From positions 1 to 64,000 of the forward strand of contig PDIP01000149.1 of assembly GCA_002811645.1 (NCBI GenBank): DNA of 64,000 bases. The letters are read 5' to 3'. The position numbers and the translations under genes are program-made. The DNA comes from Corallochytrium limacisporum. Lineage: Eukaryota; Opisthokonta. How positions within the stretch are numbered: the stretch's first letter is position 1; each line of letters starts with the position of its first letter. Under the pieces are notes generated by a model. That model was not told the origin of the DNA and searched no databases. It worked only from the letters and a program-made list of their open reading frames with translations. Below, one piece after another: positions 44,881 through 54,945 of this stretch.

Positions 44881-45341
44881 ACTTAGTATTGCGAAAGGGA
44901 GAAGGTGGAAACAGTGTGGGGGTGGGTTCTTGCCTTTTTCGGGACTGGTACCGTGTATGTAAGAGTGGAGGGCGGGGAGGGGGGTAGGGTTAGGGGGGAA
45001 TCGGGAGACCAGAGAAACGGCCGGGATTCGACTCCGGGGAGAAGGATTGGTAGTGAAACACAGAGAGAAAAAAAAGACAAAAAGAAAATGTTAAAGTGGA
45101 GAGAAAGAGAGGGTGGGGGGAGACCCCCCTCCTCCCGTGGCGGAGGGAGGGGGTTACACCGCCGGGCACCGTGGTTTTTGTGGCGGCAAAAAGCAAAAAC
45201 AGAGAAAGCGCACGGCAAGAGGGGCCTTTGCGAACCGAAATGGTCCCCGGGCCGTTGAGGACGGCTTGCCGGAATGAATGATTTCAATAGAAAGGGAGAC
45301 AGAATAAAAAAAAAATCATGAGGGTCACGTCGAAGGGGGGT

Positions 45342-45557
45342 NNNNNNNNNNNNNNNNNNNNNNNNNNNNNNNNNNNNNNNNNNNNNNNNNNNNNNNNNNN
45401 NNNNNNNNNNNNNNNNNNNNNNNNNNNNNNNNNNNNNNNNNNNNNNNNNNNNNNNNNNNNNNNNNNNNNNNNNNNNNNNNNNNNNNNNNNNNNNNNNNNN
45501 NNNNNNNNNNNNNNNNNNNNNNNNNNNNNNNNNNNNNNNNNNNNNNNNNNNNNNNNN
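45342..45557. other. assembly gap (216 N)
   Basis: Flanked by GGGGGGT on the left and GGGTGGGGGGG-type sequence on the right, consistent with an unresolved G-rich tract. Confidence 0.98.
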
Positions 45558-46209
45558 AGGGTGGGGGGGTGCCAAACGGGGAGGAGGGGTGGCGCACCGG
45601 GGGCGGACCCTGGAGCCCGTGGTTTTGTATGGCCCGGTCGAGGAAGCCGGGACACCGGTGGCCATTGCTTCTCCTTGGTGGTAGTCTGGTGGGGGGGGGG
45701 GCTTCTGTGATGGTGGAATCTCTTTCAAAACCGCTCACGCTCCACTCTGCGTGCCGCAGACCAATACTCACATACCCACAGAAAGGCTCACACATTCCCC
45801 GAATCTCGGCTTCCATTTGGCTTGGTCGTGCCGGCCCTGCTACTGTGTATCGCGGTACAGTATGGGTATTGCGACACTGCGGGAGCTCTTCGTTTGGGGC
45901 GTATTCTATCATATTTGTCGAGGCCATATGGGTTAGTGATTAACGTGCGATGGAAGTGTCGCTCTGCCTTATGCGTTCTACGTACTTAGAGAGATGTATC
46001 TTTGAAATCGTTGCAGAGAATGGGCAATGGTTCATTAGGTGACAATGTCATAACGGAAGGAATTAGCGGGAACAATCAGTACAATATATAGTGCAATAGG
46101 AAAGGACATGGATAACTCGGGTCCACTGGCCACTCTTGAAACGACCCTGGCACAGATATAAGTTTCACAACTGCATGGTGGAGACTGCGTCACGGCACAA
46201 ATCTACACA

Positions 46210-48477
46210 ATGATTGTAAAACCGTACTTCCCACCGTTTCTCAAGAACGGTTTTCCGCATAGTCTTGCAGTCCTGAAACGGCCCGATAGCCAGGCTATTC
46301 GACGGAGCAGGTCTCTAGATCGCAACACTGCGACCAGCAAAGGCCTCGTGCCCAATGGAAGTAACACCAGCGGAGACACTACTCCGGAGACTAGCCCACG
46401 AAAGGGCCCCTCTCTCGGATCAGAACTTGCGTCCAAGAGCAGTGACTCTCTCAGAGGAACCATTAGGAATGGAATCAGCCCCTTGCTTCGTCGCAAATCA
46501 AGAGACGTTACGGCCAGTTCAGGCAGAGTGACCCCGGCGGTCCAGGACTATGCAAGCAAGTACGAAAACGAATATTTTTTACTAGCACATTTGGAGTCGT
46601 GGGCTCTCCTGCACAAGGCGGTGTACAAGACACGGTACTGGATCCTCATGAAGGGAAGCTCTCTGAGTCCACGCTCTCCAATCAACCCGGAAGGCAATGC
46701 TTACATTGTTATTGCTAAGGCGGAGGACAAGGATGACATTCTCGCCGATTGGAAGAGTTTGGAAGATAAGGTCTTGCCCAGGCTACGCGATAATCCAGCC
46801 ATGGCTGACCGAATCGATGAGGTCATCAAGCAGCTGCTTAATAGTGGTGATATTTATCCCGTAACCTTCAAACGCAGCGGCAGTGTTGTTGTGCGCCGGG
46901 TTGGAAAGTACAAAGTCATTCAGCGTCTCGGTCGGGGTGCCTTTGGTGCCATTCGTTTGGCCGTTGACGAGGAGACGGGACAAAAGGTTGCGCTGAAAAT
47001 GGGCGATGTAAAGCGTAAGGACGCCATGCGGACTTTCCGACGCGAGAGCGAGGTCATGCGCAATCTACATCATCCCAACGTTGTGGCAGCGTACCAACTG
47101 ATCACAAGTGATACGTTTGTTTGCCTTGTGCTTGAGTACTGCTCCGGAGGCGACTTGCTATCGTACATCAACGAATCTCCCGCAGGTATGCTGACTGATC
47201 GGGAAGCCAAGCGGATTACTTTTGAATTGTGTCAAGGAATCAATTACCTTCACGAACACGGGATTATTCATCGTGACATCAAGCCGGGAAACATTCTGCT
47301 CGACGCAAAGAGACGTGTCAAAGTTATCGACTTCGGTCTTGCCCGCTTCGTCGAGAAGGGTAATTTCATGGCCAAGACCCTCTGCGGTTCGCCATTCTAT
47401 GCCGCTCCGGAACTGCTGACGCGCAACTACGACGGTGCCAAAGCTGATATGTGGAGCATCGGTGTTGTCCTGTATAACATGGTCACAGGTGAGGCACCGT
47501 ACGCTGGCGATCCTAACGCACCCTTGCCCAAGTTCCTGAAGGGGTTGCAGCATTATCGTTTCACTCTTCCACGGTATGTGAACAGAAAGCCTGGCGAAAT
47601 CATTGCCAAACTCATGGTCCTTGACCCGCAGCAGCGTGCTGGTATGAGGGAGATTCTCGATGACGACTGGTTCTACAGCGTCAGGGCAATGTATGAAGCG
47701 AGCCTGAAGTTCAATGTCGAAAGCGAACGGGACGACCGGGAACACATGCGCAAACGGGCTCGGGAGTTGACTGAAATAACCCGGGAACGCATCCAGGACA
47801 AATACTGGAAGGAATGGAAGAAAGAAGGGGAAACCACAATTTACGTGCCCAAGGATGACCGCAAGTGCGAGAAGAATCGCTACATTTCCGTGATGCAGCG
47901 GGCACCCCTGCATTTTGACTGTAGTGAAGTGGCGACGAATCTATCTAGTTTGCATGATAGTGAATATGCCATCGAACAGCCGGAGCGTGTTGAGGTCTAC
48001 TCCAACCACACATATGTGATCTATAGTGCCCACCAACGCCAAGGGCGGCTAGGCTTCGGTAAAGAGAGCCGCGATTTCGTTACGTTGGTACACAAAGACA
48101 TTGTCGTCAACGATGAGAAGGAGCTACAGGAGGTCTGTGTAGGAGCACAGAGCGTTGACCACTGGGCGGTGCCCTCACAAGCAGACTGGGTACGGGCTAA
48201 GACGCGTCATTTGGGGGCGCTGGTGACCAAGACCGGTGATCATGAATGCCATCTGACAGTTATTTATGACCTCGACCTAACCAAACCAGTTAGCGGTTCA
48301 ATCTACAAGGACCTCTTTACAGAGGCGGCACATGGCGTTGACCGCGTCCGTCAGCGCCTGGAAGCAAAGCACACACACGATTACGGCAACTGGATGGCCA
48401 AGAAGCAGGCCAAGCGGGGACATGGCAGTCGGATCGATCTGGCTAGTTTCTTTGCGTCCAGTAGAGATCAAAGTTGA
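46210..48477 (+). CDS. Ser/Thr protein kinase fused to a C-terminal START domain
   Basis: 755 residues from ATG 46210. Residues 1-110 are Ser/Arg-rich and probably disordered. A globular segment of unknown type (about 115-215) precedes the kinase domain (232-488): glycine loop GRGAFGAIRLAV (241-252), ALK with Lys263, catalytic loop HRDIKPGNILL (354-364, Asp356), DFG (374-376) and APE (399-401). Every residue needed for catalysis is present, and the lobe pattern is of the CAMK/AMPK-related or ULK-like sort. After a basic helical linker (about 500-540), residues about 545-720 fit a START lipid-binding fold: SRDFVTLVHKD, then a WVRAKTRHLGALV strand, then ECHLTVIYDLDL and GSIYKDLF, as in StAR-related proteins. 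This suggests phosphorylation controlled by, or directed to, a lipid-bearing membrane. The GST gene ends 181 bases away, tail to tail. Kinase call certain; START call strong from motif order but not tested by profile search. Confidence 0.9.
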   Translation: MIVKPYFPPFLKNGFPHSLAVLKRPDSQAIRRSRSLDRNTATSKGLVPNGSNTSGDTTPETSPRKGPSLGSELASKSSDSLRGTIRNGISPLLRRKSRDVTASSGRVTPAVQDYASKYENEYFLLAHLESWALLHKAVYKTRYWILMKGSSLSPRSPINPEGNAYIVIAKAEDKDDILADWKSLEDKVLPRLRDNPAMADRIDEVIKQLLNSGDIYPVTFKRSGSVVVRRVGKYKVIQRLGRGAFGAIRLAVDEETGQKVALKMGDVKRKDAMRTFRRESEVMRNLHHPNVVAAYQLITSDTFVCLVLEYCSGGDLLSYINESPAGMLTDREAKRITFELCQGINYLHEHGIIHRDIKPGNILLDAKRRVKVIDFGLARFVEKGNFMAKTLCGSPFYAAPELLTRNYDGAKADMWSIGVVLYNMVTGEAPYAGDPNAPLPKFLKGLQHYRFTLPRYVNRKPGEIIAKLMVLDPQQRAGMREILDDDWFYSVRAMYEASLKFNVESERDDREHMRKRARELTEITRERIQDKYWKEWKKEGETTIYVPKDDRKCEKNRYISVMQRAPLHFDCSEVATNLSSLHDSEYAIEQPERVEVYSNHTYVIYSAHQRQGRLGFGKESRDFVTLVHKDIVVNDEKELQEVCVGAQSVDHWAVPSQADWVRAKTRHLGALVTKTGDHECHLTVIYDLDLTKPVSGSIYKDLFTEAAHGVDRVRQRLEAKHTHDYGNWMAKKQAKRGHGSRIDLASFFASSRDQS

Positions 48478-48658
48478 AGGCACTGCCAGAACGATACCTC
48501 AATGACTCCAACAAAGCATAACACATTCACCCTTGCCATATCTGTCTTGTAAAATCACACATCATACATTGCTCTGTCACTAATACATGAACTTGTTCTA
48601 TTCATTCATACGCTAATAGTTTGGTATGTCACAGCACTGAATGTTGTTCTCAGATCGT
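48478..48658. other. short convergent 3' region (kinase / GST)
   Basis: 181 bases. It includes a weak dyad-like GCACTGAATGTTG at 48634, just beyond the GST stop codon; probably chance. Confidence 0.5.
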
Positions 48659-49351
48659 CTACTGAGCTTTGGCACGCGCCTCACTGCAGCTCTTGCAGGT
48701 CTCGTGCATGGGCTTGTTCACCTCCTGCACTTCGGGTCTGGCATTCATCGAGTCCAGGAAATTGCGCAGGCGTGGGAACTTATTGCCTTGAATGTCCGCG
48801 ACACCATGTTTCTCAAAATGGTGAAGGCAGACGTACATAACAACGTCCGCATAGGTAAGCCCAACATCTTTGCCGAGCACAAACTCCGAGTTATCCTGGA
48901 AGTACTTTTCTTCCAGCATGGGTAGGGTATCAGCAGCTCCCTTTTGGAGCTCCTCCACCCGCGCGTGATCCACCGATGTGCTGAAGAGGGGCTTAAAGCT
49001 CAAGTGATAGCCCAGTCCACCTGCAGGGCCCCAGATCAGGTCCCTGCACAGCTGAATGGCCTCGTGCATGCGCGCGTTGACCTTGCGGTCCGAGGGTACC
49101 AGTTTTTTGCATTCTTCACGTCCCAGATACTCGAGGATAGCGAAGGACTCAGTCAGCTCAAAGTCTCCGTCCTTCAAAACTGGGACCTTACAGCGGACAT
49201 TTAGGCGGAGGAATTCGTCTGTCTTGTGTTCACCCTTGTGCAGCATAAGATTGTGGAGTTCAAAGTTCACATGGCAAAGATTCAGAGACACATGGACAAT
49301 ACGGCATGGGTTGGACAGGCCCTCGGCCATATTGTACATTTGTAAAACCAT
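48659..49351 (-). CDS. theta-like glutathione S-transferase
   Basis: 230 residues from the ATG at 49351. The thioredoxin-fold N-terminal half (1-80) has SNPCR at 13-17, matching the SQPCR block of theta-class enzymes in which the Ser activates glutathione. It also has KVPVLKDGDFELTESFAILEYL (about 55-76), the cis-Pro and glutathione-gamma-glutamyl binding segment. The all-helical C-terminal domain (about 90-210) contains the N-capping-type LTYADVVMYVCL block. It conjugates glutathione to electrophiles or reduces peroxides in the cytosol. Four Cys/Arg/Lys-rich residues end the protein with no targeting signal. Class assignment is by motif similarity only; the length is typical. Confidence 0.92.
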   Translation of the reverse strand: MVLQMYNMAEGLSNPCRIVHVSLNLCHVNFELHNLMLHKGEHKTDEFLRLNVRCKVPVLKDGDFELTESFAILEYLGREECKKLVPSDRKVNARMHEAIQLCRDLIWGPAGGLGYHLSFKPLFSTSVDHARVEELQKGAADTLPMLEEKYFQDNSEFVLGKDVGLTYADVVMYVCLHHFEKHGVADIQGNKFPRLRNFLDSMNARPEVQEVNKPMHETCKSCSEARAKAQ

Positions 49352-49897
49352 CTTTGACTGCGTATTAGGACCGTCATGCGTCAGATATGCAAATTATAGA
49401 TGATCAATACTTCTTGAACATGTACGCATGGGAAAGGTACTCTAGGTAGCTTTCGGCACATGGTGCGTACCATTTCGTGTACGGGTGGTGCTTGTTCCAG
49501 GACGAGATTCCCTCCTTCCATACGGATGGAATCCATGGAAGGCATGAATAAGAGATGCGCAACAAACGAATCCCGAAGTTATTATCCCTAATCAGCGGAA
49601 GTGAGGGAGAACAATATGCGATGGTCCCATCCCTACCCGCACTGGCCAAGAGAGGGAGTCCATTTCTCACAGGCCCGCCTCGAGGGGCTTTGGGTGGGCG
49701 ATGATTTGTGTGGGCCTTGCCCCGGTTTCGAAATCTGACAGTGCAGTACATAGGCTCTTTTTCTGATCATCATGTTCAGATTTGCCGTCACCCTTCGCAA
49801 CTCTAAAGGACCAACTGGCGACATCAATTAACGTCATACGCATCTAACATTTGTATGGTATAATTTTACTCTGTGTAGCTGGCGTTGCATTCTTCAA
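49352..49897. other. spacer between NIPA-like 3' end and GST start
   Basis: 546 bases containing the GST promoter. No ORF of note and no strong dyad motif copy. Confidence 0.5.
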
Positions 49898-51205
49898 CTA
49901 CGCCATGAGGACCGACTCGCCAACCGTTGCGTCGTAATTGCGACTATTGTCTCCACTACCGACGCTTCCAGAGCTCTTCGAAGAGTGGCTTGCAATTAGT
50001 CCAGTACCAATGCTGACAATGAGGAACCCGAGTCCATAGGCAAAGACCTGCGTTCTGCTCTGGAACTGCTCAAACTCCTTGAAGAATACACCTCCTTCGA
50101 CCATGCTGACCAGCATCCAGAACATTTGCATCACTGGGAGGATTGTCACAGCCGGGAACTTGCGCAATGATGTGTTGAGCTGTCTAACCCAGAAAGTGGC
50201 GGTTGTGATCAGAAGTCCGATCAGGGCAGCCACAAAGAGGGTCTTATTACCCTGGAAAGGAAGCTCCTCGGTATCTGGAGCGGAGATATGGTCCCCTTTG
50301 GATGCTGCCTTCTCTAAATTCGATTCAATATTATGGCTGAGGAGCATACTAAGACACTTACCAAACAAGACACTCTGGGCTCCGATAATGCTGCTGTACA
50401 CTGCGTAGGTCACGGGTTTCAACTTGGCCAGCGTCCGGCTCAGTTTAAGCGTGTGCTCTGTGTGATTCAAATAGTGGTAGGACATCCAGGCCTTCACTGC
50501 CACAGGAAAGGCTGTCATCATGTAGTAGACATATTCAGGCCTCAAAAAGAGCTCTCGAATCTGTTCTGCGTAGTAACTGCTTGTGTCCTTGGCGCCAAAA
50601 TTCACCATCAGTAAAATTCCTATGCAAATGAGTGCAGTGCCCGAGCTCAATCGCTTTGTGATTTTCTCTTGGTTCACAAATCGTGCAAATGCGATGTTTG
50701 CCACAAACTGGATGCTCCCAAAACTTGCCAGCGTGGACTGCGGGGCGAAACTGAAGCTCGCGAAGTTGCACGCGTTACCAACAGCAAACAGGGACCAGCC
50801 CAGTGTAAATCTTATGTGCTGCGACCGTATCCGCATGCCCGCCGGCTTCAGTCTGCGTCCTAGGCTAACCAGTGAGGCCAGCAGGCCCTCAAAGAAATCT
50901 ACTACTTCGCCTTGCAAGCGGTTGACGTCTGCTGCAGGTGCATCTGCTCCCCACGGCGTCGACCCGAGGATCGGGGACGTCGAACCGTTGTCAAGGGATT
51001 CGTATTTATACTCATAAGTGGGTGATTGAGGTGCGGCTTTCTTCTTGGCAACCCGAATGTGACCTAATTTCACGACATTGGTACCGACATTCACTAAAAT
51101 GTTACCAATGATGCTCAGTAGGAGACCCATCCAGAAGCCTTTCTCTTCTGCCGATGTTGTTGCCCCCGGCGCATCTCCGCCTGCGAAGTGCAAGGGATCC
51201 TCCAT
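49898..51205 (-). CDS. NIPA-type (DUF803) magnesium transporter
   Basis: 435 residues from ATG 51205. The first helix GFWMGLLLSIIGNILVNVGTNVVKLGH (about 23-49) is the characteristic NIPA opening, where N and GxN residues lie in the membrane. A long polar insert (about 52-125) separates it from the next helices. The block WSLFAVGNACNFASFSFAPQSTLASFGSIQFVANIAFA (about 135-172) is the diagnostic family core. About nine helices in total, with a polar C-terminal tail. Animal NIPA1-4 carry out Mg2+ transport in plasma membrane and endosomes and belong to the drug/metabolite transporter superfamily. The polar insert between helices 1 and 2 is longer than in human NIPA proteins. Family call is strong; ion selectivity is from homology. 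Confidence 0.9.
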   Translation of the reverse strand: MEDPLHFAGGDAPGATTSAEEKGFWMGLLLSIIGNILVNVGTNVVKLGHIRVAKKKAAPQSPTYEYKYESLDNGSTSPILGSTPWGADAPAADVNRLQGEVVDFFEGLLASLVSLGRRLKPAGMRIRSQHIRFTLGWSLFAVGNACNFASFSFAPQSTLASFGSIQFVANIAFARFVNQEKITKRLSSGTALICIGILLMVNFGAKDTSSYYAEQIRELFLRPEYVYYMMTAFPVAVKAWMSYHYLNHTEHTLKLSRTLAKLKPVTYAVYSSIIGAQSVLFGKCLSMLLSHNIESNLEKAASKGDHISAPDTEELPFQGNKTLFVAALIGLLITTATFWVRQLNTSLRKFPAVTILPVMQMFWMLVSMVEGGVFFKEFEQFQSRTQVFAYGLGFLIVSIGTGLIASHSSKSSGSVGSGDNSRNYDATVGESVLMA

Positions 51206-52492
51206 ATTATTGCTGTTCTGCTACGAGATCTCAATGGTTTCTTGATACAATTGAACATTACATTATGAATAAATTTTTGCAATATCCATGTCTTCGTCGG
51301 CTATTGTCTTTGAGTGCTGTCACTCATTTCACAGCTGCGTAACCACAACGTTTTATCTCTCACGATAAGCTCGTAGCCTGTGAACCTCGTCCAAACGTTG
51401 ACGGCTTGATCTCCAAATGCCTTTCAACAAATAGTCGAACTCCTATTTTAGTACCTGTGAAATACTGAAGTACTACAAAGCTATAAAATGATCAAAACAA
51501 AATGTCTCACCTCTGCGCCTCATATCCTAAAGTTCTACTTTCAAATCCAAAGGAAAAGTTTTGTTTGCGTGGAGCTTGATGGGAGGGGAGGGACTTGCCC
51601 TATGTGAACCTCCGCCTGGTTCCCCGGTTACCACAGTACTACTGCCGCATACTCAACGCACCTACCTCCTCCCGATTCACTGAGGACCAGGTCCGTCTCG
51701 CACCGTTGAAGCACGCAAAACCTTTAACGCCCACCGGCCCACCCGAAAAGGTGGGTATGCACCACTCACCGCAAGGGCCAAATCGCTCCATACAAAATGT
51801 ACTACGTCGTCCAGGGCGATGGGACGGTGCCCGAAGTCGCCAGCCACGCAATTTTTGCGAAGAAAACGTGAAAAAGTGGGCCAGGACAGAAAAAGAGCGT
51901 GCAGTAGTGAGAGAACCGAACCGCAATCCCCCTTCCCGGGGAAGTTGTCCCGCGGGGGTTGTGTCATAGTAGTAGGGCCGGCACGAGTTTTGAAGGCAAG
52001 GATGTGTGTGTACCCGATGAGGATCGATTTCTGCTCACGCACTACCAACACACTGTGGCCACTGGGCCAGCGGCAGGCGGACGGGGCGGAAGCGCAGTCG
52101 GAGGAGCGGGTCCCTTTTGGGCGAGAGATGGAAGTCCGGTACTGAAAGTACTGAGCGCCCGGCGGAAGGCCCTGGGCCGAAGAGGTGTTTCCGCCCCACA
52201 GGCGGGGAGATAGTGGATGAGGATTTTCAGATGGCGCGAATGACTCGGCGGCGGGGCGCCGGCGGGTGCCTTGAAGAATAAAGTACGCACACATGTGTGC
52301 CGCTTGTTTTCTTTGCAGAAAACTTCTACGTTCGGCTGTTGGTTAAGGTGTACAAAGGGAACGATCAGAGAACATTGCACAGCATACAACGTGGTTCAAT
52401 ACCCACTATGACCCTAGGCATTATGTGAGTGTCCGCATTCTCATGGGAAGATTACTCACTGTGGTGCGGTGGTAGTAGTGGATCCTTCGGGC
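51206..52492. promoter_or_regulatory. divergent spacer (NIPA-like / CUEDC2)
   Basis: Holds both promoters. One near-palindromic dyad copy at 52138. AT-rich near the NIPA-like start and GC-rich from 51.9 to 52.3 kb. No convincing ORF. Confidence 0.45.
52138..52152. promoter_or_regulatory. GGTAC dyad motif copy (near-palindromic)
   Basis: GGTACTGAAAGTACT: both arms intact except the last base, with a TGAAA/TTTCA spacer. 341 bases upstream of the CUEDC2 start. Confidence 0.45.
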
Positions 52493-53305
52493 ATGAGAAT
52501 GTCAAAAGAGAACTTCATTGCGGGGCAGCTTTCGGCCTTTTTTAAAGGTCACGGCACTGATGCAGAGGAGCTTGATAGTGTCATCACTGAGGGTGCGGTG
52601 GTCACATACATTACTGAACCCCTTGCCGACGCTGACACTCCTGATGAACTCATTGAGCTGGCTGACATGATCTTGGCCTATTTGCCATCTGCAGAAGTGG
52701 AGCAGAGCGAAGTGTGTGCATGGTTAGAGACGCTTCGTGTAGATTTGAAGCAACGGGATCAGGCTGACACTGACGACGTCCACCGGAAGTCTCAGACCGA
52801 CAACGTCAAGGTGATGTTGTCGCCTTCATCACATTTCCAAAGCATGTACCCTTCGCTTGACCTGAAGGAAATTGAGCAAATTTTGGATAGTATAGTAGAT
52901 TTCGACATTGGTAATGAAACACATGTAGACCAGGCCACTGATCTTTTGTTGCAGGCAGTGGAAGATAAGGCCGCGTTGAACAGGGATCGACGGGAGAGTG
53001 CTGACAGCAAAGGATCGCAGGCTGGTGAAGACAACAGTATCAAGAATATCATCCTAGACCGTTATTTTGGTAAAGAAGTCATTGAAGGCAATGAAATTAA
53101 TGAGAGCAAGATTCGAGTCGATCCAAATTGGAAGAAAACCCGCAAAGATGCCGTACAGGAACCCAAGACGATGTACCGCAATGGCCAGGTAGTAAGTACA
53201 AGGGGCGAGCGCTATAGCGTCATCAAGGATCCCAGAGAGGACACAGAGGAGATGAAGAAGACATACGTCAACCTTAAGCCGGCACGCAAATACCGATTCC
53301 ACTGA
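52493..53305 (+). CDS. CUEDC2: CUE domain-containing protein 2 orthologue
   Basis: 270 residues from ATG 52493 (a second ATG at 52499 is also possible; the apparent extension to 52469 rests on GTG). An N-terminal helical region (1-85) resembles the animal protein. A CUE ubiquitin-binding domain follows at about 113-155 (FQSMYPSLDLKEIEQIL, with the MYP in place of the usual MFP). The decisive feature is the C terminus: NGQVVSTRGERY (230-241) and TYVNLKPARKYRFH (257-270), nearly identical to the NQVVSTKGERF and YINLKPARKYRFH of human CUEDC2. In animals CUEDC2 links ubiquitin to signalling regulators, including IKK phosphatase recruitment and APC/C control. The extreme C-terminal conservation outside animals suggests an older core function. 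Single exon. Confidence 0.95.
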   Translation: MRMSKENFIAGQLSAFFKGHGTDAEELDSVITEGAVVTYITEPLADADTPDELIELADMILAYLPSAEVEQSEVCAWLETLRVDLKQRDQADTDDVHRKSQTDNVKVMLSPSSHFQSMYPSLDLKEIEQILDSIVDFDIGNETHVDQATDLLLQAVEDKAALNRDRRESADSKGSQAGEDNSIKNIILDRYFGKEVIEGNEINESKIRVDPNWKKTRKDAVQEPKTMYRNGQVVSTRGERYSVIKDPREDTEEMKKTYVNLKPARKYRFH

Positions 53306-54638
53306 CCGATCAGAAGCGGACAACTGAGCTCCACCTGAGTGCGGTATCGGGAGTCTATTTTCCAGGTTCAGTGGCGCACCAAGCGCCACGTCCGACAGAA
53401 TCCCTCCATGAAATATAGTTCAAGTGAATCAATAGTTTCAATATATAGAAAAGCAGAGAGTTTTCTGCCTTAGATTTTTCAGCACTACCTCATACTAAAA
53501 GATCGGGTGATTTAAGTGTGCTCGGAAATTTGAATCGACTGGGAATCTAGCCAAGTCCCCTTCAGATTTTGGGGAGAATCGCCTCGTCCCACTTGCAGGT
53601 CCGAAGTCGAGCGCTGGTTGGCTGGAGGGCACTGATGGCCGAATTGCAGTTCTGGACCGCACCATCACGCGCAACAAGCCACACGTAAAAACCTCGAACC
53701 TCTCACACCACCCATCGAACAGACAATTTAACCTTTCATGCAATAAGTAAGTACGGTGCTGGCACTAAAAGTTGGTGTTCGGCGAAACCAATTTTCAGTT
53801 GGTGCCGGTCAAACGAATCCGAGTTCCGCCAACACAGTAACGGCGGGCGGTATAGGTAAAGCAAACCCTTACCACTATGGTACAGACTTGAAACGTTCTC
53901 ACACTTTCAATCTTGGTGCAATGCACAAACAATGGTGTGTCTAGTACATTTGCCCGCATACTGCACTAGTCCTCCTCGATTTGTGAGAAATTTTGGGGAA
54001 GCGGTTGATGCACTAAACATTGTTTTCTTTCGGTCGATGTGGAGAAGACACGGTCCTCTAAACAAAGTCTTCTTTCACCATGCTAAACATGACAGATGAT
54101 GTCTATCATTTCTATTCAATGTGTTCACAAAGGATCTCGACGGCAGGGTCTTCTTCACCAAGAGTTGAGTTGGACCTAGGAGCGTTACTCAATATGCACG
54201 AAATTAGCATCCAAAAAGCACAACAGGGCCCCGATCGTTCTCGAAGAGTGATGCTGACGAATGTTCCTGTGGATGTTCGAGGCACTTCGACGGTGCCTCA
54301 GGAGTGTAGGGCTGCTACAATCGCATAAGTGTGATATGAGAACACCGAGCTGCTGAAATCCGATCAGCATGTGACCCCTCCTGTCACTTGCTCCCCCAAC
54401 TCCCCAATGCGGGGGCCTTATCAACGTTCCCACCTTCGGTCAAACGTACATTGGTGAAAAAAGACCGATGCAGTGATTACCGAGTGACCGGTGTTCTTTG
54501 TCCCAAAACAATCCTCCAACCAAAAAGTCCTGGAGGAGCGCCAATGCCCCGTGTGTCCCTCTCAGTGGCGCAGACAGCTAATCTACCTCCTCCTCCAACA
54601 TCCCCAATCTCGCCCATGTGAATGTGTGCCCACCGCCC

Positions 54639-54653
54639 GGTATATTCACTATG
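54639..54653 (+). promoter_or_regulatory. GGTAC dyad motif copy
   Basis: GGTATATTCACTATG followed by GAA. The same CACTATGG continuation is seen at 59572 and (minus) 15736. Confidence 0.5.
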
Positions 54654-54815
54654 GAACTCCGCATTGCCCCACGTGACTTTTCTCTCTTGCTTCCCCAGTG
54701 TCCTTCACCGCCTCGCCCACCCCTCGTCTTCCCATTTTCCTTCTTTACCGCGTTTGAGTATGAAAAAGTGGCCCCAATCTACCGCCTCACAGGCGACATA
54801 AGAACAAGACGTACT

Positions 54816-54830
54816 AGTACATTTACTACT
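54816..54830 (+). promoter_or_regulatory. GGTAC dyad motif copy
   Basis: AGTACATTTACTACT, 177 bases from the previous copy and in the same orientation. Confidence 0.45.
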
Positions 54831-54930
54831 AGAGAGAGGTCTGCTATTTTTAGTGTGTCTAATTTTTTCACTTTTCTTTACTAAGACCAGCGTGGCGGCC
54901 TCGACTCAGTAAGTCAGCATCCAAATTGCC

Positions 54931-54945
54931 GGTATTGAATGTACC
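54931..54945 (-). promoter_or_regulatory. GGTAC dyad motif copy (minus)
   Basis: Reads GGTACATTCAATACC on the minus strand, within CCGG flanks. Third copy within 310 bases. Confidence 0.5.

Larger units (their letters stand above)
42588..46209. other. divergent spacer (RBM26-like / kinase)
   Basis: Carries both promoters. Dyad copies in minus orientation (42956, 44447, 44576) lie nearer the leftward RBM26-like gene, and a + copy (44866) lies nearer the rightward kinase. C/G-run palindromes occur near 44511-44528, and a 216-N gap lies at 45342. No ORF is convincing. Confidence 0.5.

Noticed and set aside
44980-45000. GGGTAGGGTTAGGGG, telomere-like
   Set aside because: Only about two imperfect units inside a G-rich block; not a telomere or clear interstitial array.
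45020-45050. GGGATTCGACTCCGGG, another T-arm-like sequence
   Set aside because: No cloverleaf forms; the surroundings are purine-rich low-complexity DNA.
48634-48646. GCACTGAATGTTG next to the GST stop codon as a dyad motif copy
   Set aside because: Only one half matches and it lies in a 3' region; treated as chance.
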